The notes beneath the pieces are model-generated. The model saw only the letters and a program-made list of their open reading frames with translations. It ran no database searches and was not told where the DNA came from. Below are positions 1 through 10,611 of a DNA stretch of 64,000 bases, one piece after another. The position numbers and the translations under genes are program-made. Source of the DNA: Gp6-AA40 sp963723495 (GTDB lineage: Bacteria > Acidobacteriota > Vicinamibacteria > Vicinamibacterales > UBA2999). The stretch covers positions 434,001 through 498,000 of the forward strand of contig CAVRQR010000009.1 of NCBI GenBank assembly GCA_963723495.1, given 5' to 3'. Numbering within the stretch: position 1 is the stretch's first letter; the number at the start of each line of letters is the position of its first letter.

Positions 1-1891
1 CCAGGAACATGTGCGCGAGGATGAACGTCGAGTCGAGTTCGAGTGTTTTCAGGCACTGTTCGATCGCCTTCTCGTATTGCCTCGAGGTACAGATGATGCC
101 ATCCCAGGTGCATGTTGAGAACGAGTCCAAGAGGATCGCAGTCGAGCGCGCGCCGACTCTCCGACAACGATTCCCCGGTTCGATCCCATCGCCCGTAGGA
201 AATGTGAGTACCAGATATGGACCGGACCGTATTGCGGCTTGAGTTCGATGGCGCGACGAAAGCCTCGCTCCGCCTCGGTCCAGTTCCAGTCGAATCCTCC
301 GGCTATCCAGCCCAGTGCTGCGTGGGCTTCGGCGCAGTTCGAATCGAGTTCGAGCGCTCGTTGCGCTGCTTGTTTGGCCTTTGGATAGGCTTCGGACGGA
401 GCCACGAGCCCGAAGATATCCCAAGCGGTCGACACATAGGCGTCGGCCAGGCCGGCATGGGCGAGTGCGTAACTGGGATCCAGCGTCGTTGCCCGCTGGA
501 GCATGTCGACGGCCCTCGTCAGGCTGTCAGGACTGCGCTTGTACCAGAGGTGGCGGCCTCTGAGGAACGTTTGTACGCCACTGGATCGACCGGGCGGCTC
601 TGGCCAGTTGCGACTTTTCTCGTGGAGACAGCTGGACGCGAATCTCGTCTGCGATGGCGCGTGCGAGATCACTTTGCAGGCTGAGCACGTCGGACAAGTC
701 GGTTTCGTACTGCCGCGCCCACAGGTGCGTGTCCGTGGCGGCGTGAATTAGCTGTGTGGCGATTTGAATGCGGCCTCGTGAGCGGACTACCGTGCCCTCG
801 ACGATGGCGTCAACGTTCAGTTCCTTGGCAATCTCCGGCAACGGTCGCCGAGCGCCCTTGTAGCGCATGACCGACGTGCGTGAAATCAGCCGAAGGGCGC
901 CAATCTGTGCGAGTGTCGTGATGAGGGCATCCGTCATGCCGTCTGCGAAAAACTCCTCGTCTGGTTCGACTGAGAGGTTCTCGAGTGGCAGGACCGCCAG
1001 CGATCGAACCCGCGCGCGCAGTGAGCTCGGCCCCGTCGCTCGGCTGATATGCGGTCGCCGAGCTGGCTCGAGCGCATCGAGCGCCGCGTGAACCTGTCCC
1101 GCGTCCTGATAACGCTTCGAGGGGTCCTTGGCGAGGCAGCGCAGGATCACTTTCCTAAGGCCGGGCCGCACTCGATCGGGCAGCGGGTGCGGTTCATCCC
1201 CAGAATGCTCGCGGTCAAAGTAAAAGGCGTTTCGCCGCCGTATGGACGTCGGCCAGAAGACAGCTCGTAGAGAAGGACGCCGAGCGACCACACATCGCTG
1301 CGCGCAGTAGCCGGCTGGCCACGCAACTGTTCGGGGGCCATGTAGGCCAAAGTTCCGGCTAAGGCTCCGCTCTCTGACAATGGCTCGAATGACTGCGTCG
1401 TTCGGTCGACGACGTGAGGTTCAACGCGTTGTGCCAATCCGAAATCGAGGACCTTGGTGCGTCCCTGAAGTGAGATGAGGATGTTCGCCGGCTTCACATC
1501 ACGATGGATGACGTTCCTCGTGTGCGCGTAAGCCATGGCATCGGCAACCTGAAGGCCGTACGCGTGCACGGCCTCGGACGGCAGCCCGTCGGGTGGTACC
1601 GAGCTCGCTCAGCGGTCGCCCATCGACGAGCTCCATCACGATGAAAGCCTGATCGCCCTCGTGTTCGACTTCATAGACCGTACAGATGCCGGGGTGATTG
1701 AGAGCCGATGACGTGCGCGCCTCGTGCAGCACCTGCGTTGCCGCGGTGTGGTCGGCGACATGGAGGAGCTTGATCGCGACGTCGCGCCGGAGCTTCTCGT
1801 CGTAGGCGTGGTAGACGATTCCCATGCCCCCGGCACCGAGCCTGTCGATGACTCGGTAACGCCCGATCTGCTGCGGAGCCTTGGCGTTCAT
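1..1891 (-). CDS. Ser/Thr protein kinase with TolB/FlgO-like and TPR C-terminal regions (partial, frameshifted)
   Basis: Eukaryotic-type Ser/Thr kinase of the form common in Acidobacteriota. From the ATG at 1891 the N-terminus has the glycine loop GAGGMGIVY and an AIKLL lysine. The catalytic loop IHRDVKPANIL, VLDFGLAQ and AYMAPEQLRG follow, all in good condition. After the kinase comes a segment like the TolB/FlgO-type domain (SLAVLPLENLS, ADGMTDALITTLAQ, HLWARQYETDLSDV). TPR-like helices (YALAHAGLADAYVS, AEAHAALGW) then continue past the left edge. The reading frame changes near 1560, 1220, 600 and 120, so the gene is one locus broken by indels. It probably phosphorylates partners and uses the TPR array for protein contacts. 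Its targets cannot be seen. Confidence 0.85.
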
Positions 1892-1982
1892 GACACGACG
1901 AGTCAGGACGACCGGAGTGCATTGTACTCGTCCGCCTCGCTGGCGCTCTACACATGTCCGTCATCGCTACCACCGCAATTTC

Positions 1983-2060
1983 GGCCCGGAATCCCGAACC
2001 GGAACGTCGGACGCAGAACCGAGCCTGAACACGAACCGAGCACCCAGAAACGGGAACCTC
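1983..2060. repeat. Low-complexity GAACC-rich intergenic tract
   Basis: The gap between the first permease and the kinase holds repeated GAACC/GGAAC words, such as CCGAACCGGAACG and GAACACGAACCGAG. The same word family recurs at 16541-16575, 23320-23345 and 38930-39057. No gene is visible here. Confidence 0.5.
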
Positions 2061-2092
2061 CGTTCCTCGGTGTCGAGCCCTTGAATCGCGAT

Positions 2093-4798
2093 CTACTCCT
2101 CGCGCAACGTGCGCATCGGTTGCATGAAGGCCGCGCGCGCCGCCGGGATCAGCGCGGCGAGCGTCGCGACGGTGAGGACGACACCAGGACGCCGAGCAGC
2201 GTCACCGGATCGAAGGGCGATACCCCGAAGAGCAACCGAGAGAGCGCGCCCCTGACGGCCAGTGAGAGGACGAGGCCAGTCGCGCACGCGATCGCCGCGA
2301 CTCGCAGCCCTTGCGCAAGGAACCGGCCGAGAATCGAGCCTCGCGCCGCGCCCAGCGCCAGGCGGATGCCGATCGCCCGACGCTGCTCGGTCACCGCGTA
2401 CGAGATCACGCCGTAGATGCCGACGATGCCAAGCGCCAGCGCCATGAACGCCGGCGATCGCCAGCATCACGAGCGTGAACGATGTGCGCGACATCGACTG
2501 CGCGTACGTCTCGCCAAGCGTCTGCACGCGCGCGAGCGGAAGATTCGGGTTGACGGCCCACACCGCGCGGCCCACTTGTCTGATCAGATCCTCGGTGCCG
2601 GCTTGATCGCTGCGGATGGCAAACGTCATATCGCGCGGGATGAGCGTTGGCATCGGTCCGAAGCCATCCTGGACTCCCGCTCGCCAATACACGATCGCGG
2701 GCGGCGGCTGATCGACGCCGCTGTCGTAGACGTCTCCAACGACACCGACGATCTCATTCAACGGTCCGCCGCGTCCGATGCGAATCCGCTTGCCGAGGGC
2801 CGCCGACGGCTGGCCCCACAGCTCACGCGCCAGGTTGTTCGAGACGATCGACCACCCTGCGGCGGTCCTCGACGTCGGTCCACGTGAAATCGCGCCCAGC
2901 AATCAACGGAATTCCCAGCGTCTTGAAGAAGCCTGGCGCGACTGACTTTGGATCGTCGCAGTGGGGGAATGCCTTCGGCGTAGGTCTTGTCCGCAGCCGT
3001 CACCACCATGTTGTTCTCGTATTCCATCTCCATCGGCAGCGCGGTTGCGAAAGCAGCCGACGTCACGCCCGGAGATCTTCGCGATCTCCGTCAGGATGTC
3101 CTGCTGCATTCGCGCGACACGCTCGGGCTTGCGCGACCTGTCCCTCAGGGATCGAGATGCGCATCGTCTGGATCTGGTCGGGCTCGATGAATCCAGGCTC
3201 GACGCTTCTCAATGCCTGAAAGCTTCGAATCATGAGGCCGGCAGGCCACGAGCAGGACGACCGCCAGCGCAACCTGCACGAACACGAGGGCGTTCTGCGA
3301 GCGGTGTTGCCCGCGACCCGGGCTCGAGCGTGCGGCGGTCGCCACGCGCAGCTCCATGGAGGGCCCCCGCTCCCTTCGGTCCCGGCGAATTTCACGACCG
3401 GCAGAAGTCCGAAGAGCAGGGCAGAGAGGAGCGACACCGCAAGCGAGAATGCGAGGACGAGAGGGTCGATCGAGATCTCGGAGAGCCGCGGGAGCGTTGC
3501 CGGCCCGATCGAAACCAGGAGATCGGAGTCCCGCGTACGCGAGCCCGATCGCCAGGGCGCCTCCCAACAGGGCGAGCGCGAGGCTTTCGACGAGCAGGTG
3601 ACGCGCGATGTGACTCCAGCCCGCGCCCAGGGCCGCGCGCACCGCGAGCTCATGACGTCGGCCCTCGGCCCGCACGAGCAGCAGGTTGGCGACGTTGGCG
3701 CACGCGATCACGCAGGACGATGCCGATGGTCCCCATCAGCAGCCACAGCACCGGCCCGACGTCGCCGATCACGTCCTGCTTGACCGGCCGCAGCAGCCGG
3801 ACCGAAGCGGGCAGCAGTCAGCACGCTTCGCGTTGGTGCCGCGCTCCTGGATCCAGATCGGCAGCATGCGACCGACGTCTGCGTTGGCCTGCGCGAGCGA
3901 CACGCCAGGTTTCAGTCGGGCGATTCCGACGTAGGCATGAACATCGTTGGGCAGGAGCTGGGCGCCCTGCGAATCGCTGCGGCAGGATGACTGACGATTC
4001 GGCGTTCAGAAACCGGAACGTCTGCGGCATGACACCGATCACCTCGCGAGGGCGCGAGTCGATCGTCACGGTGGTGCCGATGACGCCGCACTGCCGGCGA
4101 ATCGCCGTTGCCAGTAGCCGTAACTGAGGATCACCGTTTCGGGCGTTCCAGGCGTGTCATCGGCGGCCGAGAACCAGCGCCCGATCGCGGCGGCACGCCG
4201 ACGGCGGGAAGCGTCCCGTAAGTCACGACGAGAGCCGGGACTTGCTCTGGTTCTCCCAGCCCGGTCACGCTCGCTGAGCGACGTGCCACACGCCGAAGTC
4301 CGCGAACGTCTCGGCGTGCTCACGGTAGGTGAGGTACATCGTCGAGGACAGGCGCACGTTGTTGGACGTGACTCCCTGAAACTGTGCCGAGTGCCACACG
4401 CCGACAAGCCGCTCAGGCTCGGGATACGGCAGCGGCCGGAGCAGGACGCCATTGACGACGCTGAAGACGGCTGTCGTCGCGCCGATGCCCGAGCGCCAGC
4501 GTCAGCGACGGCCGCGAGCGCGAAGCCAGGGCTCGTGCGGATCATCCGCAGCGTCACGCGCAGGTCGCTGCGTCAATCGTTCGAGCCACCAATGCTGTTC
4601 ATCTCGTGCGCGTCCTCGCGAATGCGCAATGCATTGCCGAACTGCTGTCGTGCGCGCCAGACGTGCCTCGTCGAGCGACATGCCTTCGGCGCGGAGGTGA
4701 TCGATGCGTTCGGCGATATGGAAAGCGAGCTCGCGATCGAGGTCGCGATCGATGCGCGCGCGGCGAAGCGAGTTCGAGAGACGTCGTAGCCAGGACAT
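2093..4798 (-). CDS. ADOP-type ABC transporter permease, copy 1 (frameshifted)
   Basis: Large MacB/FtsX-like permease of the acidobacterial duplicated orphan permease kind. It begins MSWLRRLSNSLRRAR followed by RDLDRELAFHIAERIDHLRAEG, the permease prefix segment. It continues with ACANVANLLLVRAEGRRHE (FtsX transmembrane region) and a periplasmic part (WSIVSNNLARELWGQ, IVGVVGDVYDSGVDQ). The second FtsX half has GIVGIYGVISYAVTEQRR and it ends AARAAFMQPMRTLREE. The total length, about 902 codons, fits the family, but at least five frame changes interrupt it. It is the last gene of a padR-led operon, 3 bases after the next copy's stop. No ATPase subunit is encoded nearby. Substrate is unknown. 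Confidence 0.85.
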
Positions 4799-4801
4799 GG
4801 C

Positions 4802-7434
4802 TCAGTCCTCGCGCAGAGCGCGCATGGGTTGCACGAACGTGGCGCGCGCCGCGGGAATCAGCGCGGCGATCGAATGCGACGGCGACGACCACGACGAGGA
4901 CGCCGGTGAGCGTGGCCGGGTCGGTCGGGCGTCACGCCGTAGAGCATCGTCGAGAGGGTCTGCGTGAAGAGCAGTGCGAGGACCAGGCCGCAGGCGGCTG
5001 CCGTGCCGACGATGCGGATGCTCGTCGTCATGAGCTGATGAACCACGCTGCCACGGAGCGCGCCCAGCGCAAGGCGCAGCGCAACTTCCCGACGCCGCAG
5101 GCTGACGGCGTAGCTCAGTGTTCCGTAGATGCCGGCGCACACCAGGCCAAGAGCGGTCACTGCGAAGAGCGTCAGCAGCCACGTGCGCAGCCGGTTCTGC
5201 GCATACGCATCGCCGATGCGCTCCTCGAGCGGCGCCATGTCGTAGACCGATCGAAGAGGTTCGAGTTGGGCGAGACGCTGACGAACGGCGACTCCATCGG
5301 GGCCGGCTCGCCGTTCGTGCGGGCGACGAACCACGGGAAACGGATTGGGAGCGCTGTCACACGCGTACACGGTCGGCAGCTGCCGGGTGATCGATGCCGA
5401 GCTCTCGCGCATCGCCCACGATGCCGGACGATCCTGCCGGCAAGAGAGCCGCTGTCCCACGACACGTGAATGCCGATGGGCGATCTGCCTCGGAAATAGC
5501 GGTCCGCGAAACTGCGATTCACCATCACGTCGAGGAGTCGCTCCCGGTCGGTGAATCCCTGCCAGCAGCGAACGGCAGAGCTCGCCACCCAGCAGTCGGA
5601 TCCCCATGGCGTTGAAATATCCGGGAGAGACCGTGCGCCACGCGGCAATCACCGGTGGCTCAGTCGCTGGACCGTCCTGCACCGACCGCGAACTCGATTT
5701 GGTACGGACCGGGTGCGCCGGGCAGCGTCCACGACGTCGCCACTGCATCGACATTCGGCAGTGCGGCCAGTTCGTCGAGTGTGGAGTCGATCCGGCTGAC
5801 CAGGCCGGCAGGGTCCTCGTAGTTCTCGTTCCAGTTACCGCTCAACCGGAAGGCCAGCAGTGCGCGCGGCATCGAAGCCGGGATCGACGCGGGACAGCGC
5901 CTCGAGGCTGCGCACGAGGAGCCCGGCGCCCGACAGCAGCGTGACGGACAGCGCGACTTGCACACCAACCAGCAGCCACTGGACGGTGTGCCGAGGAGCA
6001 TCGCGCACTGCTTTCGCGCGTCGCCGAAGCGACATTGCGCACGCTGCGAATCGCCGGCAGAAGACCGCACAGCAGCGCCACGCACGAAGGCGCAGCCATC
6101 GTGTAGATCAGCATTCGAGGCTCGATTCCGATTTCGTTCGAGACGCGGCAGACGTGGCGCAAAGACCTGGAACGCCTGCGAGGCTCCTGCCGCAAGAGCA
6201 GACCTGCAGCTGCACCGGCGAAGGACGAGCAGCGCCGTCTCGGTGAAGAGCTGACCGGCGATGGCCGCCCGTGAGGCGCCAAGCGAGAATCGGACCGCGA
6301 TCTCGTTCTCGCGTCTCGCGGTGCGCGACAGCAGCAGGGCCGCGATGTTGGTGCACGCGATGAGCAGTAACAGCGACACCGCGCCGAACAGGAGCCACAA
6401 CGAGCCGCGTATGCCGGCTGCCGACGATGTCTTTCAGCGGCACGATGCGGACCGCGACGGCTGGCGTCAGTATCGGGGAACTGCCGTGCCGAGTTGACCC
6501 TGAACAAGGGCCAGGTCGGCATGTGCCTGTTCGAGACTTGCGCCAGGCTCTGAGCCGGCCAATGCCCGTGTACCACTGAAGCCGCCTGTTGTCCGGCGTT
6601 GTCTTGCGCGAGCGGCCCGTCGGTCGGATAGGGCCACCACAGGTCCACGTCGCGGTCGGGAAACGTGAAGTCCGCCGGGAGGACGCCAACGATCGAATAC
6701 GAGCGATCCTCGATGCGAATGACGGTGCCAAGCGCTTGAGGGTCTGAGGCCAGGCGAGTCTTCCAGTAGCGGTCACTGATCAGGACGGAGGCGGCCCTCC
6801 GACTCGATACTCGTCGTCGTTGAACGACGTCCCAGTGCTGGCGTGACGCCCAGGACCTCGAAGAAGCGCGGAGCCACGACGGCCCTTCTGAGCCGTTGCG
6901 GAAGGTCGCCGGTCGTGTCCGATACCTCCTCGACGTAGATAGCCGGAGATCGCTTCGAAGGACGAGCTCAGGCGGTTCCAATCCTCCAGGCGAGGCGGAG
7001 CGATCGATCGATTCGGTCTCCTGAACCTGACGCAGGCGCATCAGCCGATCGGAGTCGGGAAAGGGAAGGGGCCGCAGAAGGACGGCATCCATCGCGGAGA
7101 ACACCGCGCTGTTGGCGCCGATGCCGAGTGCAAGCGTGAGGACAACGGTGAGCTGTGAATCCAGGCGTGCGGACGGAGAGTGCGAACGCGCATAGCGGAC
7201 ATGGCGGAGCAACGTGTCCATGCCGTGTGCGATGTCGACGTCGCGCGTCCGTTCGCGCTGCACGACGGGATTGCCGAACTGGAGCCGCGCCCGGCGTTGG
7301 GCCTCGCTCTCGGTCAGCCCCTCTGCGCGCAGCTGATCGACGCGTTCGGCGATATGGAACGCGAGCTCGCGATCGATGTCGCGGTGATGCCGCGCTGGCC
7401 GGAGCGTAGTTCGAAGGCGTCGAAGCCAGGACAT
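4802..7434 (-). CDS. ADOP-type ABC transporter permease, copy 2 (frameshifted)
   Basis: Second tandem paralogue. It starts MSWLRRLRTTLRPARHH with RDIDRELAFHIAERVDQLRAEG and RLQFGNPVVQRERTRDV. It then has TVVLTLALGIGANSAVFSA and PLPFPDSDRLM, the first transmembrane helix and MacB-like periplasmic domain. Later segments include LLIACTNIAALLLSRTARR and GAGLLVRSLEALSRVDPGFD. The C-terminal FtsX half has LVCAGIYGTLSYAVSLRRRE and the end is ARATFVQPMRALRED. The locus is about 878 codons long, with several single-base frame changes. Its start lies 5 bases after the stop of copy 3, which indicates one transcript. The close similarity to copies 1 and 3 suggests recent tandem duplication. Confidence 0.85.
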
Positions 7435-7439
7435 CGCTA

Positions 7440-10100
7440 CTACTCCTCGCGTAGGGCCCGCATCGGCTGAATGAACGTCGCGCGCACGGCCGGAACAGCG
7501 CGGCGAGACGTGCGACCGCCACGACGACGACGAGGACGCCAGTGAGCGTGACCGGGTCGGTCGGGAGACGCCGTAGAGCATCGTCGAGAGGCTCTGCGTG
7601 AAGAGCAGCGCGAGGACCAGGCCGCAGGCCGCTGCCGTACCGACGATGCGAACGCTCGTCGTCATGAGCTGATGCACGACGCTCGCGTCGAAGCGCGCCG
7701 AGCGCAAGGCGAAGCGCCACTCCCGCCGGCGGCAGGCTGACGGCGTAGCTCAATGTGCCGTAGACACCAGCAGCACACAGGCTGAGAGCCGTGATAGCGA
7801 ATAGTGTCAGCAAGCCACGTGCGCAGGCGGTTTTGCGCGAACGCGTCACCGATGCGAGTCTCGAGGGGAGCGACGTCGTAGACCGATCGATGCGGCTCGA
7901 GCTCGTGAATCTTCCGGCGAATCGGCTTCCGCCATCGCCATCGGATCGCCGCTCGTCCGGACGAGGTGCCACGGCGCGGGGTTGGGAGCACTGAAGCAGG
8001 TGTACACGGTCGGCGCGGGATCGCGGTCGGCGCCACGTTCGCGCGCGTTGCCCACGACGCCGACGATGCGAGCATGGAGGAGCACCGGACAGATGACCGT
8101 TCTTGACGAACGAATCGAGTCCGCCAGCGAGATGAAGACCGATGGTCTCTGCGGTCGGCCAAGTACAGCTCGGCGAAACGACGGTTCACCAGGGCTTCCG
8201 TGACTACGCCTGTCTTGCCTCCTGCGTCCGCTGGGCGCCGGCAGAGTTCGCCGGCGAGAAGTGGGATTCGCAAGGTCTCGAAATACCCCGGAGACACGAC
8301 GCGGATCTCGGCGACAAGTGGCGCGGCGCCGAGCCGGCACGCCCTTCGACGAGCTACGAATTCGACTTGCTGCTCATCGCGCACACCGGGCAACGCCGAC
8401 GTGATGGCCACGGATTCGACGCCCGGGAGCGCGCGAATCCCGTCGATGACGCGGTTGATTCGCTGCACGTGCCGATCGGTCGTCTCCCACTCCATACAGT
8501 GCCGCTGACGCGGAACGTGAGCACGCGACTCGAGTCGAACCCGGGATCCACGCGCGAGAGCGCGTCGACACTACGCAGCGAACAATCCAGCGCCAGCGAG
8601 GAGCGTGACCGAGAGCGACACCTGCACGCCGACCAGCAGCCACTGGATCGAGTGCCGCTGTCGAGACCTGGCGTGCGTGCAGGACTGGGAAGGGGTCTGA
8701 CCCCACGCGCGTCCGCGCCATCGCGGGTAACAGACCGCAGAGCAGCGCGACGATGACAGTCGACAGCGACGGTGTAGAGCAGGATTCGTCCGTCGATCGC
8801 AATCTCGTTCGACCCGTGGCAGTTCGGGCGCGAGCGAGCGAAACGCCCTGCGAGGCGACGGACCGCCACGAGCAGAGCCCGAGCAGTCGCTCCGCTCAAC
8901 GCGAGGACGCCCGCCTCGGTCAGGAGTTGCGCCGGCGACGGCCGTGCGCGAGCCGCCGAGCGAATAGCGAACCGCGATCTCCGGCTCGCGCTTTGCCGCG
9001 CGCGACAGCAGCAGCGCCGCGATGTTCGTGCACGCAATCAACAGCAGCACCGACACGCGAACCAAAGAGCAACCAGAGCGATGCGCGGCTGTCGCCGACC
9101 ACCGTGTCCTTGAGCGGAGCGACCTGCACGCCGATGCCGCGATCCGTGCCAGGATACTGTCGCGCCAGCTGCGCCTGGACGCGGTCCAGATCTGCCTGCG
9201 CCTGCGCGAGCGTGACACCTGGACGGAGTCGGCCGATGCCGGTGAACCAGGTGAGCGCTCGTCGATTGCGCCCACGGTGCGTCGGCGTCGTCCGCGCTCC
9301 ACACGTCCACATCTTTGGCGGGAAACTGAAAAGTCGGCGGGCATCACCCCGACGGTCGTGAGAGAGACGTATGGCGGTCTTGATCAGTTCGCCCGACCAT
9401 CAGCGGGTCGGCACCGAGGCTGCGCCAGCGGCGATCGCTGATGACCATCGCAATCGGTCCGCCGAGCGAATGCTCGGAGCCACGAAAGCCCGGCCCATGC
9501 TGCTGGCGTGACCCCAGGACTTCGAAGAATCCACGCGTGACAAAGGCGCGACGGAATCGCTCCGGCAGTTCGCCGCTCGTATCGACGACATCGTCCACGT
9601 AGTAGCCAGCGATCCCTTCGAACGTCGTGTTCAAGCGGTTCCAGTCCTGCAGGCGCACAGGCGCGATGCGTGTTTCGCCGGAGCCTTCCTGGACTCTGCG
9701 TCACGAGGACGAGCCGATCGCCATCGGGAAAGGGCAGGGCCGCAACAGCACGGCATCGATGGCGGAGAAGACCGCGGTGTTGGCGCCGATGCCAAGCGCG
9801 AGCGTCAGCACGACGGTCACCGTGAAGCCGGGAGTGTGACGCAAGCGTGCGGACGGCGTAACGGATGTTCCGCACGGTGGCATCCACCCAGCCTGCGACA
9901 TCGACGTCACGCGTTCGCTCGCGTTGCACGACGGGATTGCCGAACTGAAGGCGCGCCCGTCGGCGCGCCTCGGCAGCACCGGCGCCTTCGCGCTCGAGAT
10001 GATCGGCGCGCTCGGCGAGATGGAAAGTGATCTCGCGCTCGATGTCGCGTTCGACTTGTCCAGGTCGGACAGCGTTGATCAGACGATGCAGCCAAGACAT
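7440..10100 (-). CDS. ADOP-type ABC transporter permease, copy 3 (frameshifted)
   Basis: First permease of the operon, reading from padR. It starts MSWLHRLINAVRPGQ with RDIEREITFHLAERADHLER (permease prefix). It carries VVLTLALGIGANTAVFSAID, then the periplasmic domain with LIACTNIAALLLSRAAKRE and LVGVQVSLSVTLLAGAG. The C-terminal FtsX half ends with a PMRALREE-type tail and a double TAG stop. The locus spans 887 codons but the frame changes repeatedly. A 13-base palindrome (8692-8704) lies inside the coding region. No ATP-binding partner is visible, in line with the orphan character of this family. Either efflux or lipoprotein/lipid handling is conceivable. Confidence 0.85.
8692..8704. repeat. 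GGGGTCAGACCCC-type palindrome inside a permease gene
   Basis: GGGGTCTGACCCC is palindromic apart from the central base. It matches the arms of the inverted repeat at 40231-40273, and here it sits within permease copy 3. Confidence 0.6.
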
Positions 10101-10118
10101 CTTTGTGTTCCCTTACAG

Positions 10119-10136
10119 GTCCGGCTCAAGCCGGAC
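10119..10136. repeat. Dispersed hairpin, GTCCGGCT/AGCCGGAC family (copy 1)
   Basis: Perfect 8-base arms GTCCGGCT and AGCCGGAC with a 2-base loop, in the short padR to permease gap and abutting the padR stop. The same element occurs near 12806, 13458 and 18126. It is either a REP-like element or an intercistronic hairpin that could tune downstream expression. Confidence 0.65.
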
Positions 10137-10137
10137 A

Positions 10138-10473
10138 CTACGCATAACGAAGCACGCGTCCGACACCTTCTGTGAAGCGGGCCCAGCTCTCCTCTTCCAG
10201 CGCCAGCTGCTTGCGCCCCTGCGTCGTGAGCGAGTAGAAGCGCGCTTCACGGTTCTTCTCCGTCACACCCCACTCGGACTTCAGCCAGCCCTGTTGCTCC
10301 ATCCGGTGAAGCGCCGGGTAGAGCGAGCCTTCCTCGACGCGCAGGAGGTCGGCTGACACGCGCTGCACGTGCGTCGTGATCGCATACCCGTGCATCCGCT
10401 TGTTCGACGCGAGAGTCTTGAGGACGAGCAACGTCAACGTGCCTTGCAGGATGTCGTTCTTTGATGTGCTCAT
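10138..10473 (-). CDS. PadR family transcriptional regulator
   Basis: A 111-residue winged-helix repressor. The N-terminal half is typical of PadR (KNDILQGTLTLLVLKTLA, MHGYAITTHVQ, EEGSLYPALHRMEQQGWL, FYSLTTQGRKQL). The winged helix covers roughly residues 10-85 and a short C-terminal helix serves dimerisation. It is the first gene of the operon padR, permease 3, 2, 1. PadR proteins next to ADOP permeases are a recurrent arrangement in Acidobacteriota. Two 14-base palindromes directly upstream are the likely operator, so it probably represses itself and the permeases. The ligand is unknown. Confidence 0.93.
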   Translation of the reverse strand: MSTSKNDILQGTLTLLVLKTLASNKRMHGYAITTHVQRVSADLLRVEEGSLYPALHRMEQQGWLKSEWGVTEKNREARFYSLTTQGRKQLALEEESWARFTEGVGRVLRYA

Positions 10474-10490
10474 ACGCGATACGCTCGAAG

Positions 10491-10518
10491 CCTAGCTAGT
10501 TAGGCCTAACTAGTTAGG
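10491..10518. promoter_or_regulatory. Tandem palindromic operator of PadR
   Basis: Two abutting 14-base palindromes, CCTAGCTAGTTAGG (10491-10504, imperfect) and CCTAACTAGTTAGG (10505-10518, perfect). They lie between the padR start at 10473 and the divergent DUF5916 gene. Position, symmetry and repetition make them the likely PadR site, and they could control both directions. Confidence 0.7.
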
Positions 10519-10611
10519 TATGCTTATCACCTTGGACGGTGGCGGTCAACATGGAGTTGTCGTCCCCCACGTTCCGACACCACCGGTCGCCGATCACCCC
10601 AACGCAACCGA

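Noticed and set aside
2961..4127. Plus-strand open frame over permease copy 1
   Set aside because: Arg/Pro-rich shadow of a broken permease; the minus-strand fragments match the ADOP family.
2093..10100. True pseudogenisation of all three permeases
   Set aside because: Catalytically neutral family segments are preserved in each copy and indels of the same type occur in housekeeping clpX, so error is the simpler reading.
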